From: Desulfocucumis sp964643075
Lineage (GTDB): Bacteria > Bacillota > Desulfotomaculia > Desulfotomaculales > Desulfocucumaceae
DNA: 64,000 nucleotides
Direction of reading: 5' to 3'
Assembly (NCBI GenBank): GCA_964643075.1
Contig: CAZXQO010000008.1
Location: 1 to 64,000, forward strand
A model generated the notes under the pieces. The model did no database searches, was not told the DNA's origin, and saw only the letters and a program-made list of their open reading frames with translations. Below, piece by piece: positions 1-8,806 of this stretch (positions are counted from its first letter, which is position 1; every line of letters begins with the position of its first letter). Position numbers and translations under genes: made by a program.

Positions 1-45
1 GAATACTGCGATACTAAGAGATTTTTAGCCGGACAAATGTCCTAA
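1..45 (+). CDS. 3' end of an upstream gene (partial, unidentified)
   Basis: The first 45 bases read as an open frame ending in EYCDTKRFLAGQMS and a TAA stop at 43-45, 34 bases before the next ATG. The tight spacing and same strand suggest the last codons of an upstream gene in the same glycan operon. Fourteen residues are too few to name a family, and the frame could be chance. Confidence 0.35.
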   Translation, partial: EYCDTKRFLAGQMS

Positions 46-79
46 TTGTAATTGATCAGATAAGGGAGTTTATCGGAAA

Positions 80-949
80 ATGAGGGCACTGGTTACGGGC
101 GCGACAGGATTTGTAGGCGCTAATTTAGTGAGGTATTTAATTGAAAGCAAAGATATAGAGAGCTTTGTCACAGCGAGAAAAACCTCCGATTTTTGGCGTC
201 TCAGAGGGACTGAAAAAGGGTTACAGGGAATTTTTTATTTAAACCTGGCAGATAAGAGGCAGGTTTATGAGATGGTCAAGGCGATTAAACCCCATGTGAT
301 TTTTCATTTATCGACATACGGTGGATTTCCTGAACAACTGGATAAACAGCCGATGGTTGCTGCCAATTTGATGGCTACTGTAAATTTAGTTGATGCGGCG
401 CTGGAATTTGGGGTAGACCAGTTTATTAATACTGGTAGTTCATCAGAATATGGTATTAAGCCAAAACCAATGAGTGAAGATGATGTTTGTGAGCCTCTGA
501 CATTTTACGGTGTAACAAAATTGGCCGCCACAAATTATTGCGCTATGGTAGGAAAAAACCAGAATTATAGAATTTGCACTTTAAGGCTATTTTCTCCTTA
601 TGGACCATACGAGACTCCTACTAGACTCTATCCGACGATAGTGAATGCATTGGAAGAGGGGTACCGCCCCAAACTGTCCAAACCTGATTCAGTCCGTGAT
701 TTCATAGAAGTTGAGAAGGTAGCAGCAATTTATCTGGCCATTTTAAAGGCTAATTATGCGCCAGGGGAGATTATAAATGTCGGCTCTGGAAGACAACAAA
801 CCATTCGTCAGTTTTATGAAAATATTAGGAAAAAATTTGATTCGGATATTGAACCCATCTGGGGTGAGGCGGCTCCAAGAGCCTATGAGCCCCAGATGTG
901 GCAGGCGGATGTGAGTAAACTAAAACAATTTGTGAACATGACGGCTTAA
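80..949 (+). CDS. NAD-dependent epimerase/dehydratase (extended SDR, nucleotide-sugar type)
   Basis: A 289-residue extended short-chain dehydrogenase. The Rossmann glycine motif TGATGFVGANL lies at about residues 7-17, a serine-rich active-site segment (SSSEYG) at about 118, and the catalytic YxxxK (YGVTK) at about 143. Length is normal for nucleotide-sugar epimerases, dehydratases or reductases acting in the cytoplasm. A GGGAG-like ribosome site precedes the ATG. The ThDP enzyme follows 55 bases downstream, so the pair may make an unusual sugar. The family is clear from the sequence; the substrate is not. A role as reductase of a keto-sugar or branched-sugar intermediate is inference from the neighbour. 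Confidence 0.85.
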   Translation: MRALVTGATGFVGANLVRYLIESKDIESFVTARKTSDFWRLRGTEKGLQGIFYLNLADKRQVYEMVKAIKPHVIFHLSTYGGFPEQLDKQPMVAANLMATVNLVDAALEFGVDQFINTGSSSEYGIKPKPMSEDDVCEPLTFYGVTKLAATNYCAMVGKNQNYRICTLRLFSPYGPYETPTRLYPTIVNALEEGYRPKLSKPDSVRDFIEVEKVAAIYLAILKANYAPGEIINVGSGRQQTIRQFYENIRKKFDSDIEPIWGEAAPRAYEPQMWQADVSKLKQFVNMTA

Positions 950-1004
950 ATGGGTTTAGAGAAAAATATGAAACCATATTCATGAGAAGGAGTCATATTT
1001 TATC

Positions 1005-2783
1005 ATGAAGCTTTCCGATTACATTATTGATTTCCTGTTTAAAGAAGGTGTATCTCATGTCTTCGAGCTAATTGGTGGTGCAATAACCCACCTTCTTGAT
1101 TCTGTTTATAGTAGAGATGATATGCAATGTATATCGGTTCATCATGAACAATCAGCAGCTTTTGCTGCAGAAGCCTACGCCCGAATAAATGGAAATCTTG
1201 GAGTGGCGATGGCCACAAGCGGTCCCGGTGCACTGAACCTGGTGACTGGAATTGGGAGCTGCTATTTTGACTCAGTCCCCTGCCTGTTTATTACCGGGCA
1301 GGTAAACACATACGAGTATAAATTTGAGAGACCCCTGCGTCAGCTTGGTTTTCAAGAGACCGATATTGTAAGTGTAGTGAAGTCTCTTACTAAATATGCG
1401 GAATTGGTTACTGATGCAGAAAATATTAGGTACCATCTTGAAAAAGCTATATATCTAGCCCGAAATGGTAGGCCTGGCCCAGTGCTTCTTGATATTCCCA
1501 TGAATATACAGCGTGCACATATTGAGCCCGAAAAGTTAAAGGGTTTTTTTGATAGCGAGGAATTTAAAAAAATACATCCAACCAGATCGTGTGAAACCAT
1601 GGTCATTGATAAAGTGATAAGTCTCATAAAGAGAGCAAAAAGACCGGTGATACTTGCCGGTGGTGGGGTAAGGATAGCTAAGGCAACTGATGAACTTGGT
1701 TTACTGGTAGAAAGAACTGGAATACCTGTGGTAACATCATTAATGGGACTTGATGTTATTTCTCATGATAATCCTGCCTTTTGGGGTATGATCGGTTCTT
1801 ATGGAAATCGATACAGCAATCTTACTTTAGCTAATTGCGATTTATTGCTGATATTAGGCTCCAGGCTAGATACGCGGCAGACAGGTACGAGGCCGGATAC
1901 TTTTGCCCGTGCCGCCAGAAAGGTTCATGTTGATATAGACCCGGTGGAATTGGAGCAAAAGTTTAAGGTGGATATCGCGATTAACATCGACGTTAAAGAG
2001 TTCCTGTCTAAGATTAACGCCAAAATTCAAGGATGCACAAAAACTGCTCTGTCGGCCTGGTATGGAATCATTGAAGATTACAGGGAAAAGTATTCCACTT
2101 ATTCGTCACCAGTTAATTCCGGGAATATAGATCCTAACCATTTCATGGAACTTCTCTCTTTATATAGTGCTGAAGGAGATATAGTATGCCTGGATGTAGG
2201 ACAGCATCAGATGTGGGCAGCGCAATCCTTCTGCATTAAAAAGAAACAGAGGATGCTAATTTCAGGCGGTATGGGCGCCATGGGGTTTGCTCTTCCGGCA
2301 GCGATAGGTGCGGCTAAAGCGGCTCCGGGGAAAAAGGTAATTGTAATAGCCGGTGATGGTAGTATACAAATTAACATACAGGAACTTGATACCATTATGA
2401 AGCATAACCTCTCCGTTAAAGTATTAGTTATGAACAACAGTTGTCTTGGTATGGTCAGGCAGTTTCAGGATATGTATTTCGGTGGCCGTCAGCAGTCCAC
2501 TGTTAAAGGCTATAGTTGTCCCGATCTTGGGAAGGTGGCCATGGCCTACGGGATTCCAGCCTATATTATTACCTCATTAGCAAGCGCTCAGGGTATTATT
2601 AAAGAGGCTTTAAATGCAGAGGGACCGGCATTTATTGATGTGAAACTAGAACAAACTACTTGTGTAGATCCTAAACTTGTTGTGAACAGACCTATTGAGG
2701 ATATGTCACCACATCTTGACCGGACGGAATTGAAAAAGATTATGCTAATTGATTTGGTAGAGGAAATAGATGCGCCAAAATAA
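1005..2783 (+). CDS. Thiamine-diphosphate-dependent enzyme, acetolactate synthase-like
   Basis: A 592-residue member of the acetolactate synthase/pyruvate decarboxylase superfamily. The N-terminal PYR domain carries the conserved activating Glu (HHEQ, about residue 48) and a TSGPGALN segment. The middle domain is present (about 200-340), and the C-terminal PP domain has the Mg-ThDP motif starting GDGS at about 449 and ending in NN. An AAGGAG site lies upstream of the ATG. There is no small regulatory subunit and no valine/isoleucine gene nearby. The gene sits between a sugar epimerase and a GtrA flippase. Family members in glycan loci include YerE, which adds a two-carbon unit from pyruvate to a CDP-4-keto-deoxysugar. 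That role is inference; a catabolic acetolactate synthase is the alternative. Confidence 0.82.
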   Translation: MKLSDYIIDFLFKEGVSHVFELIGGAITHLLDSVYSRDDMQCISVHHEQSAAFAAEAYARINGNLGVAMATSGPGALNLVTGIGSCYFDSVPCLFITGQVNTYEYKFERPLRQLGFQETDIVSVVKSLTKYAELVTDAENIRYHLEKAIYLARNGRPGPVLLDIPMNIQRAHIEPEKLKGFFDSEEFKKIHPTRSCETMVIDKVISLIKRAKRPVILAGGGVRIAKATDELGLLVERTGIPVVTSLMGLDVISHDNPAFWGMIGSYGNRYSNLTLANCDLLLILGSRLDTRQTGTRPDTFARAARKVHVDIDPVELEQKFKVDIAINIDVKEFLSKINAKIQGCTKTALSAWYGIIEDYREKYSTYSSPVNSGNIDPNHFMELLSLYSAEGDIVCLDVGQHQMWAAQSFCIKKKQRMLISGGMGAMGFALPAAIGAAKAAPGKKVIVIAGDGSIQINIQELDTIMKHNLSVKVLVMNNSCLGMVRQFQDMYFGGRQQSTVKGYSCPDLGKVAMAYGIPAYIITSLASAQGIIKEALNAEGPAFIDVKLEQTTCVDPKLVVNRPIEDMSPHLDRTELKKIMLIDLVEEIDAPK

Positions 2784-3037
2784 TTTAATCGTTTTGGATA
2801 GAATAAAGTTGGCGTAATAGCAGGACTGGAATTATCAGTAATGTTCGTATATATACAGCATCAAGCGTTTGCTACAATACCTTGTTTTGAACAATTCGTA
2901 TGCACATATGAACACTAATATAAGACTTCTATAGAGCGGTTGGTAATATGATACCATGCAATTGGAGTTCAAACGCACAGGAATTAATGATTTTTATTCA
3001 CACTCTTTAAAAAGCCAGACCTGTCTGAGGGAGATAA

Positions 3038-3475
3038 ATGTTATTGCGACAGAAAGATGGAGAGAAAACTATTAGAACAAACTTCTTTGGAGGATTATTT
3101 CAGCAGAGATTTATTAAATTTCTTCTCGTTGGTGGGATAAACACCATTTTTGGCTATACAATTTATGGGTTGGGTCTCTTCATTGGTCTGCAGTACGCTT
3201 TAGCAGTGTTAATAGCAACAGTGCTGGGAGTCCTATTTAATTTTAAGACTATTGGAAAATATGTCTTTGCCAACAATGACCGTAAGCTGTTTGTAAAATT
3301 TATAGTGGTCTATGGCATAACTTACTTGTTGAATATCCTAATTCTGTGGTTGTGCCAAAAATATAATTTTAATCTTTATCTTGTACAGGCCATTTTAGCA
3401 ATTCCTTTAGCAGGTTTTTCGTATTCACTTAACAGATATTTTGTTTTTGGGGAGAAAAAGCATGAAACTAATTAG
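3038..3475 (+). CDS. gtrA: GtrA-family membrane protein (putative polyprenyl-phosphate-sugar flippase)
   Basis: A 145-residue protein with four hydrophobic segments and the GtrA signature: FLLVGGINTIFGYTIY near residue 28, a central VLFNFKTIGKYVF and a C-terminal SLNRYFVFG. Characterised GtrA proteins are thought to move undecaprenyl-phosphate-glucose across the membrane. A GAGGGA ribosome site precedes ATG 3038. The end overlaps the next gene by 14 bases, so the two are translationally linked. The GtrA-GtrB pair followed by a large membrane protein resembles the three-gene gtr modules that decorate O-antigen. The preceding 254 bases (2784-3037) hold no gene I can support. Confidence 0.88.
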   Translation: MLLRQKDGEKTIRTNFFGGLFQQRFIKFLLVGGINTIFGYTIYGLGLFIGLQYALAVLIATVLGVLFNFKTIGKYVFANNDRKLFVKFIVVYGITYLLNILILWLCQKYNFNLYLVQAILAIPLAGFSYSLNRYFVFGEKKHETN

Positions 3476-4397
3476 CGTATGTACTCCGTGTTACAATGAA
3501 GAAGACAATGTGAAGGAACTTTATTTACAAATTAAAGAGGTTTTTTCACATTACCCCCAGTATAACTATGAGCATATATTAATAGACAATGCATCAAAGG
3601 ATAATACAGTTGGTATTTTAAAGCAAATTGCCGCAGAAGACAATAATGTTAAAATTATTGTTAATGCACGTAATTTCGGCCATATCCGCTCTCCCCACCA
3701 CGCCTTATTGCAAGCGAGTGGGGATGCTGTAATATTAATGGCGTCAGATCTTCAGGATCCACCATCTTTAATTCATGATTTTATCAAAAAATGGGAAGAA
3801 GGTTACAAAGTAGTAATAGGTGTTAAGGTGCAAAGTGATGAATCAAGGGTAATGTTTGCAATTCGTAAAATTTATTACAACTTAATAAATAAATTGTCAG
3901 AGATTAAACTCAACAAAAACCATACAGGGTTTGGTTTGTATGATAGAAGAGTAATAGAAATTATAAGGCAAATAGATGATCCGTATCCATATTTTAGAGG
4001 TTTAATTTCCGATATAGGTTTTGAAAGTTCTAAAATTGAATTCAGGCAACCAACGAGAAAACGTGGGATTACAAAAAATAACTTTTATACTTTATATGAT
4101 ATGGCAATGCTCGGGATTACTAATCACTCTAAGATGCCGTTACGCTTAGCCGTTATGCTTGGTTTTTCTATATCACTCCTAAGTTTAATTGTGGCAGCAG
4201 TTTATCTTATTATAAAATTTATTTACTGGAATAGTTTGCCATTGGGTATGGCTCCTATCGTTATAGGTCTATTTTTCTTTTCATCGGTTCAACTAATCTT
4301 TATTGGTATTTTGGGTGAATACATTGGTGCTATTCATACTCAAATTTTAAAAAGACCTTTGGTCATAGAAAAAGAAAGAATAAATTTTAAAAATTAA
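3462..4397 (+). CDS. GT2 glycosyltransferase, GtrB/ArnC-like (polyprenyl-phosphate glycosyltransferase)
   Basis: Starts at ATG 3462, placed by the GGGGAGAAA site just upstream; an in-frame upstream start exists at 3441 but has no such site. The GT-A domain begins ISVCTPCYNEEDNV and has the nucleotide-binding loop LMASDLQDPP at about residue 90. Two transmembrane helices follow at the C-terminus (about 225-295). This is the dolichol-phosphate-mannose-synthase/GtrB/ArnC layout. The expected reaction loads a sugar from a nucleotide donor onto undecaprenyl phosphate at the inner face of the membrane. It overlaps gtrA by 14 bases and precedes the broken membrane transferase. The donor sugar cannot be read from the sequence. 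Confidence 0.9.
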   Translation: MKLISVCTPCYNEEDNVKELYLQIKEVFSHYPQYNYEHILIDNASKDNTVGILKQIAAEDNNVKIIVNARNFGHIRSPHHALLQASGDAVILMASDLQDPPSLIHDFIKKWEEGYKVVIGVKVQSDESRVMFAIRKIYYNLINKLSEIKLNKNHTGFGLYDRRVIEIIRQIDDPYPYFRGLISDIGFESSKIEFRQPTRKRGITKNNFYTLYDMAMLGITNHSKMPLRLAVMLGFSISLLSLIVAAVYLIIKFIYWNSLPLGMAPIVIGLFFFSSVQLIFIGILGEYIGAIHTQILKRPLVIEKERINFKN

Positions 4398-4498
4398 TAT
4401 AAAACAAGTAATAACTTATGGTATTTTTAACTTAAATACACCAATGAACGATGAAATTTATGTTATGTATATTCTTTTTATCAGGGGTGTGTTGTTGA

Positions 4499-5482
4499 TT
4501 GAATAAACTTATATCTAATCGGATTTTTCTAGTCGTTATAATGATTTTGCTAATGGTTTTGGTTTTATGGCCTATGCTTTTGAGTGGATATATGAGTGAT
4601 GATGCTATTAATTCATATACCCCAGGTTTTCTTATGGTAAATCATCAATCAGTAATGCAATTTACAAATAATATAGTGACTAATTGGGTTCATAGTGGAA
4701 GATTCTTCCCTCTTGCTTTTTATAGCTATATTTTGTTTGCTTTTGTAAGAAACTTACTAATTTACAAAATTATTTTACTACTGCTTACAATTATAGATTG
4801 CTTGTTATTTGTGTATCTAATTTTTGTATTAACATCTAATAAAACGTTAGCTTTGATAATATTATTGACATTACCGATGCTATTTACCTTTCATCCTCCT
4901 CACGACCCTATTTTATCATTTCATGGTTTATTGCAGAATACTTTATTTCTTGTATTAATATCTTTATTGTTTTTGATTAAATACTTAAATGGTAAAAATA
5001 AGATATTTATTTTACTAAGCTTAATTATGTACTGTTTAAGCTTAATGATGTATGAAATTACATATGTATTTTTTTTGCTTCATGTAGCTATTATTTGGCA
5101 TGATTACAAATTAAACAATAAAAATTTTAAAAATTTTATTTTAAGTTCTTTGCCATACTTGGGTAGCGCTTTATTTTTTATTACATTATCTATATTTCTG
5201 AGGAACATTTATAATGTCCCCTTAGTTGGAGAATCGACTCCATATATTATAAATATAAATATTATACCTATATTGTCAACTTATTTAAAGCAAATTGTAA
5301 ATACATTGCCGCTATCTTATGTGGCTTTTGATCCTGATGGTATTTTATTTGGGTTAAGAGGTTTTTTGGTGCTTAGATTATTTTTACTTTTAATACCATC
5401 TCTTTTTTTGTTTGTGATAGGTTTTTGGTTAGCCAGGATTAAAAAAGAAACTAGTGATCAATATAAAATGCCTATCTGTTAG
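4499..5482 (+). CDS. Membrane glycosyltransferase, GtrC/GT-C-like, N-terminal part (frameshifted gene, piece 1)
   Basis: Starts at TTG 4499 after an AGGGG site. It encodes 327 residues of strongly hydrophobic, multi-spanning membrane protein with an acidic first loop (YMSDDAINSY, about 32), as in GT-C transferases that use polyprenyl-phosphate sugars. The frame stops at 5480-5482 soon after an AAAA run (5465-5468). One extra A there would continue the protein as YKNAYLLGALFWLLPGLL in the frame of piece 2. It is therefore probably the first third of an 807-residue protein spanning 4499-6920. In gtr modules this gene is the serotype-specific transferase. The DNA is very AT-rich compared with genes to the right. 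It may be a pseudogene or a base-calling artefact. Confidence 0.7.
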   Translation: MNKLISNRIFLVVIMILLMVLVLWPMLLSGYMSDDAINSYTPGFLMVNHQSVMQFTNNIVTNWVHSGRFFPLAFYSYILFAFVRNLLIYKIILLLLTIIDCLLFVYLIFVLTSNKTLALIILLTLPMLFTFHPPHDPILSFHGLLQNTLFLVLISLLFLIKYLNGKNKIFILLSLIMYCLSLMMYEITYVFFLLHVAIIWHDYKLNNKNFKNFILSSLPYLGSALFFITLSIFLRNIYNVPLVGESTPYIININIIPILSTYLKQIVNTLPLSYVAFDPDGILFGLRGFLVLRLFLLLIPSLFLFVIGFWLARIKKETSDQYKMPIC

Positions 5483-6174
5483 GTGCATTATTTTGGTTGC
5501 TACCGGGTTTATTGATTTCATTATCAAGCAAATACCGGGCATACATAGTATGGGGAAGGCCTTATTTGCCAGTTTTTATACAATATTTTGGTTTGGTTTT
5601 AATGCTTGTTTCTGGAGGAATGTATTTTGGTAGTAAAGTAAAATTTAAAAATGCTATATCTGAAAAACGAGTTCTAGTTAATAAGTATATCTGTTTGATG
5701 GGTTTGTTTTTGTTCACTTTAGTTGCTGGGTATTCAAATTATAGAATTGTTAAGAAGCAAAATTATTTTTGGCTATATCCTAGAAAGATTATTGAAGATG
5801 CTATTGATAATAACCTTTTTAAAAATGTTCCGGTCGATTCGTTATTAATAGTTAATGGTAACTATCCTTGGGATAATACTGGATTTTATGCAATGAAAAT
5901 GGGAAGATGTCTTTATGATGTAACGTGTCAAGGGAATTATTTAAACGTTTATAAGGATAGTGATTTTGCACTGAAATCTAAAAACATCTACTATCTTCGT
6001 TATAATAGTGATGAGTTAGGAAATGGCTATGTGGTTTTGTCACAACTTATTAAAGTAAGGTTAGGCAATGAAAATATTTTGGCAGCATTGGGAAATGATG
6101 CTAAGATATACTGCTACTCTGCTAAAAGCGAGATAAATATTACACAAGTTACAGGTTTTGAAATAACAATGTAA
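5467..6174 (+). CDS. Membrane glycosyltransferase, middle part (frameshifted gene, piece 2)
   Basis: This frame is open from 5467, just after a TAA, to 6174. The first possible start codon is TTG 5497, but it lacks a good ribosome site, as expected for an internal fragment. It encodes further membrane segments, then a soluble stretch with WLYPRKIIEDAID. The text reads smoothly from piece 1 if one A is restored at 5465-5468. It runs into piece 3 if one A is restored at 6161-6163, giving GFENNNVNGKQNKWF. No independent function is proposed. Confidence 0.6.
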   Translation, partial: NAYLLGALFWLLPGLLISLSSKYRAYIVWGRPYLPVFIQYFGLVLMLVSGGMYFGSKVKFKNAISEKRVLVNKYICLMGLFLFTLVAGYSNYRIVKKQNYFWLYPRKIIEDAIDNNLFKNVPVDSLLIVNGNYPWDNTGFYAMKMGRCLYDVTCQGNYLNVYKDSDFALKSKNIYYLRYNSDELGNGYVVLSQLIKVRLGNENILAALGNDAKIYCYSAKSEINITQVTGFEITM

Positions 6175-6920
6175 ATGGCAAGCAGAATAAATGGTTTGTT
6201 AAAAGAGGGGCTGATTTAGTAATGATTAATTCAGGTAGAGACTGGAATATCTACGATTTACAAAATCCAGAGGGATTAATTGATCTTAAATCAGTTGGAG
6301 TTAATTTTGTAGATAATGAAGTTGGAATGTCAGATTACTATAATTTCACTCCCAAGAACCAATTTATGTTAAGTATTGATGATGCCGAATTGCTTCATGT
6401 TGGTTTTGAAAAAGGTATAATAATTAATGGAGCCAAATTGCAACCTATTAAACTAACAGATAATTTTACAGTCCAAGTGATAGTTAAACCATTCTCTGCA
6501 CAGAAACAATATGCAGCGATTATTGGAAATCATCCTGGCGATAAAAATTATAGCGGTTTTATTATTCAACAAAATGATAAATCCACAAATAATTATTATT
6601 TTAGTTTTGGAAATGGCGATAGGTGGTCAGATAAATATTGCTTTAGTTTATCACCAGATAAATGGAGCTATATAACAGTTGTATATGATTCAAAAATGCA
6701 TCATGTTATGATTTATGTAAATGGAAAATTAATGATTATGTATCGCGATGTAGTTGAGAAATATAGAAATAGCAGTCAACCTGTTTATGTAGGAAATTGG
6801 ATCGGTGGTGATCGCCAATTTAATGGCCTGATTAGTGAAATCGAGGTTACAGGAAGATTGCTTGCGGCAAGTGAAATAATGGTAAATTACGATAAGATAT
6901 TTAAGGAAATTCCAAAATAG
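6162..6920 (+). CDS. LamG/concanavalin A-like domain, C-terminal part (frameshifted gene, piece 3)
   Basis: The frame is open from 6162; the first ATG is 6222, with no strong ribosome site. The protein has a laminin-G/concanavalin-A-like beta-sandwich: FTVQVIVKPFSAQKQY, then WSYITVVYDSKMHHVMIYVN, then VYVGNWIGGDRQFNGLISEI. This pattern (strand, YVNG-like turn, G-DRQFNG-I-E) is typical of LamG-like lectin domains. It probably forms the outward-facing tail of the membrane transferase encoded just upstream, since restoring one base at 6161-6163 joins the frames exactly. A separate secreted lectin is unlikely because no signal peptide is visible. Confidence 0.65.
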   Translation, partial: NNNVNGKQNKWFVKRGADLVMINSGRDWNIYDLQNPEGLIDLKSVGVNFVDNEVGMSDYYNFTPKNQFMLSIDDAELLHVGFEKGIIINGAKLQPIKLTDNFTVQVIVKPFSAQKQYAAIIGNHPGDKNYSGFIIQQNDKSTNNYYFSFGNGDRWSDKYCFSLSPDKWSYITVVYDSKMHHVMIYVNGKLMIMYRDVVEKYRNSSQPVYVGNWIGGDRQFNGLISEIEVTGRLLAASEIMVNYDKIFKEIPK

Positions 6921-7015
6921 AAACAATTTATTGATATTTAATTACGCTTATATAAGTATTATCATTATGAGGAACTATTTAATTTAAGTAAAGCAGTAGA
7001 AAGGAAAGCAAATTA

Positions 7016-7513
7016 ATGAAACGCAGTGTAGTCACCGGAATGATTATTTCCTTACCCATTTTTATTCTGGGGATGATTTTTCTTAATGCTCGGATCATGA
7101 GTACTCATTATAAGACACTTAACGGATTTGATCAAGCAGCCAAAATCTATGGAGAGCAATTTATCGCAACTAAACAGAAAATAGATGGAAGGCCAGGACA
7201 AACTTTAAATATAAATGTAACAGTTAAAAATGCAAGTAACTTTATCTGGCCGAATGACGCCCCGAACCCGGTGCATTTTTCATATCATATTTTTAATGTT
7301 AACAAAAAAGCGGTTATCTATAATGGTTTGCGGACGGATTTACCAAACGCCCTTCATCCTGGACAAGAAGTCACAGTGCCATTGAAGGTGAAATTTCCGG
7401 AGGTAAGAGGCAGTTATATTGTGCAATTGGATATGGTTCAGGAAGGTATTGCCTGGTTTGGGGAGAAGGGAAACATAGGGGGACTTTCATTTATTGATAT
7501 AAAATGTTTATGA
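7016..7513 (+). CDS. Membrane-anchored protein with an Ig-like beta-sandwich domain
   Basis: A 165-residue protein with an AAAGGA site before ATG 7016. Residues 6-28 form one hydrophobic anchor with a basic N-terminus. The rest looks like an extracytoplasmic beta-sandwich (LNINVTVKNASNFIWPN; HPGQEVTVPLKVKFPE; GSYIVQLDMVQEGIAWF). Domains with this alternating pattern and a Trp/Phe near the end are found beside or fused to glycan-processing proteins. I do not recognise a named family. It lies in the glycan cluster, 109 bases before a GT4 transferase, so a periplasmic-face role in glycan handling is inference. Confidence 0.7.
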   Translation: MKRSVVTGMIISLPIFILGMIFLNARIMSTHYKTLNGFDQAAKIYGEQFIATKQKIDGRPGQTLNINVTVKNASNFIWPNDAPNPVHFSYHIFNVNKKAVIYNGLRTDLPNALHPGQEVTVPLKVKFPEVRGSYIVQLDMVQEGIAWFGEKGNIGGLSFIDIKCL

Positions 7514-7621
7514 TAACTTTTACCGAGCTTGCTATTGAGAAACTAATAATTCCTTTCGGAAAACATGGGATGACCTTCTGGCATGGTGCCAGTGAGAAAT
7601 TGAATACTCAGAGGAAAAAAA

Positions 7622-8776
7622 GTGAAAATAATAATAAATGCCACACCGCTATTGTCTCCGCTTACCGGAGTAGGCAATTACACTTATTCTCTTGTCAAAA
7701 ATTTTGTTGAGATAGAACCGGCAAATAGCTATCTTTATTATTATGGCGGGAAAGTTAACAGCGAAATCACCTTATATGAGAATAGTAATGTTGCTCAAAA
7801 CATGTATAATTTTAAAGAAGAATTAAAGAAAATGCCGGTTCTGGGCGGCATTTTTAAAGGTGTCTGGCGTGCGGGCAAGCATTTTGCGGAAAAATTAGCA
7901 ACAATGAATGAAGGTTGCGATTTATATTTTGAGCCTAATTTTATTCCCCTTAACTTGGCAGCCAAAAGAAGAATAGTTACAGTGCACGATCTTTCTTTTT
8001 ATCTTTACCCGGAATGGCATGTTGATGAAACGAATTATTTTAGTTCCTCTTTTTTTAAAAGGATTAAGTCTGCGGATATGATAATAACTGATTCTGAATC
8101 GATAAAAAAAGAAATATGTGAGATTATTGATTTTCCAAATGATAAGGTGGAATTTATATATTGCGGTGTAAATCATAATGTCTTTAAAAAACATTCACAA
8201 AGCGAGGTAGAAGGCTTTGTTCGAAAATATGGGTTGCCGCAAAAGTTTATATTGTTTATCGGGTCAATTGAGCCGCGAAAAAATTTGTTGAATCTGATTA
8301 AAGCATATTCAATTCTTCCTGATTATATAAAAGAAGAGTATAAATTGGTTCTTGCTGGCTTTAAGGGCTGGAGAAATGATGAAATTATGGCTCTGGTTAA
8401 TAACCTGAAAAATAACATTATTTATTGCGGTTATCTGCCACTGGAGGAGTTGGCTTACTTATACAATGCAGCAACCGTATTTATTTACCCCTCTTTATAT
8501 GAGGGATTCGGGCTTCCGCCTTTGGAAGCAATGGCCTGCGGTACTCCTGTTATAGTATCCGGTATTTCTGTACACAAAGAGATATATCAGGGCGCGGCGT
8601 GTTTTTGTGACCCTCTGCAGATAGAGGATATTGCCTGCAAGATAAAGCAGGTTATTGAAGATGTCTCCTTAAGGAGTGAGTTGTCTGCAGCGGGGCTTGA
8701 GAGGGCTGTCCTTTTCAGTTGGGAGAAAAGTGCACGGCAGCATCTGGACGTCTTTAATAAAGCGTTGAATATGTAG
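7622..8776 (+). CDS. GT4 (GT-B) glycosyltransferase
   Basis: A 384-residue glycosyltransferase starting at GTG 7622 behind a GAGGAAA site. The N-terminal half has the acceptor-side GGxGxY-like loop (LSPLTGVGNYTY, about 10-21). The C-terminal half has the family-1/4 signature: FIGSIEPRKNLLNLIKAY (about 217), YPSLYEGFGLPPLEAMACG (about 293) and CGTPVIVS. It transfers a sugar from a nucleotide donor, probably GDP-mannose given that manC follows 30 bases later, in the cytoplasm onto a lipid-linked or nucleotide acceptor. The donor is inferred from context only. Confidence 0.9.
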   Translation: MKIIINATPLLSPLTGVGNYTYSLVKNFVEIEPANSYLYYYGGKVNSEITLYENSNVAQNMYNFKEELKKMPVLGGIFKGVWRAGKHFAEKLATMNEGCDLYFEPNFIPLNLAAKRRIVTVHDLSFYLYPEWHVDETNYFSSSFFKRIKSADMIITDSESIKKEICEIIDFPNDKVEFIYCGVNHNVFKKHSQSEVEGFVRKYGLPQKFILFIGSIEPRKNLLNLIKAYSILPDYIKEEYKLVLAGFKGWRNDEIMALVNNLKNNIIYCGYLPLEELAYLYNAATVFIYPSLYEGFGLPPLEAMACGTPVIVSGISVHKEIYQGAACFCDPLQIEDIACKIKQVIEDVSLRSELSAAGLERAVLFSWEKSARQHLDVFNKALNM

Positions 8777-8806
8777 AAATTTGACAGAATGAAAGGGGAA
8801 AAATTT

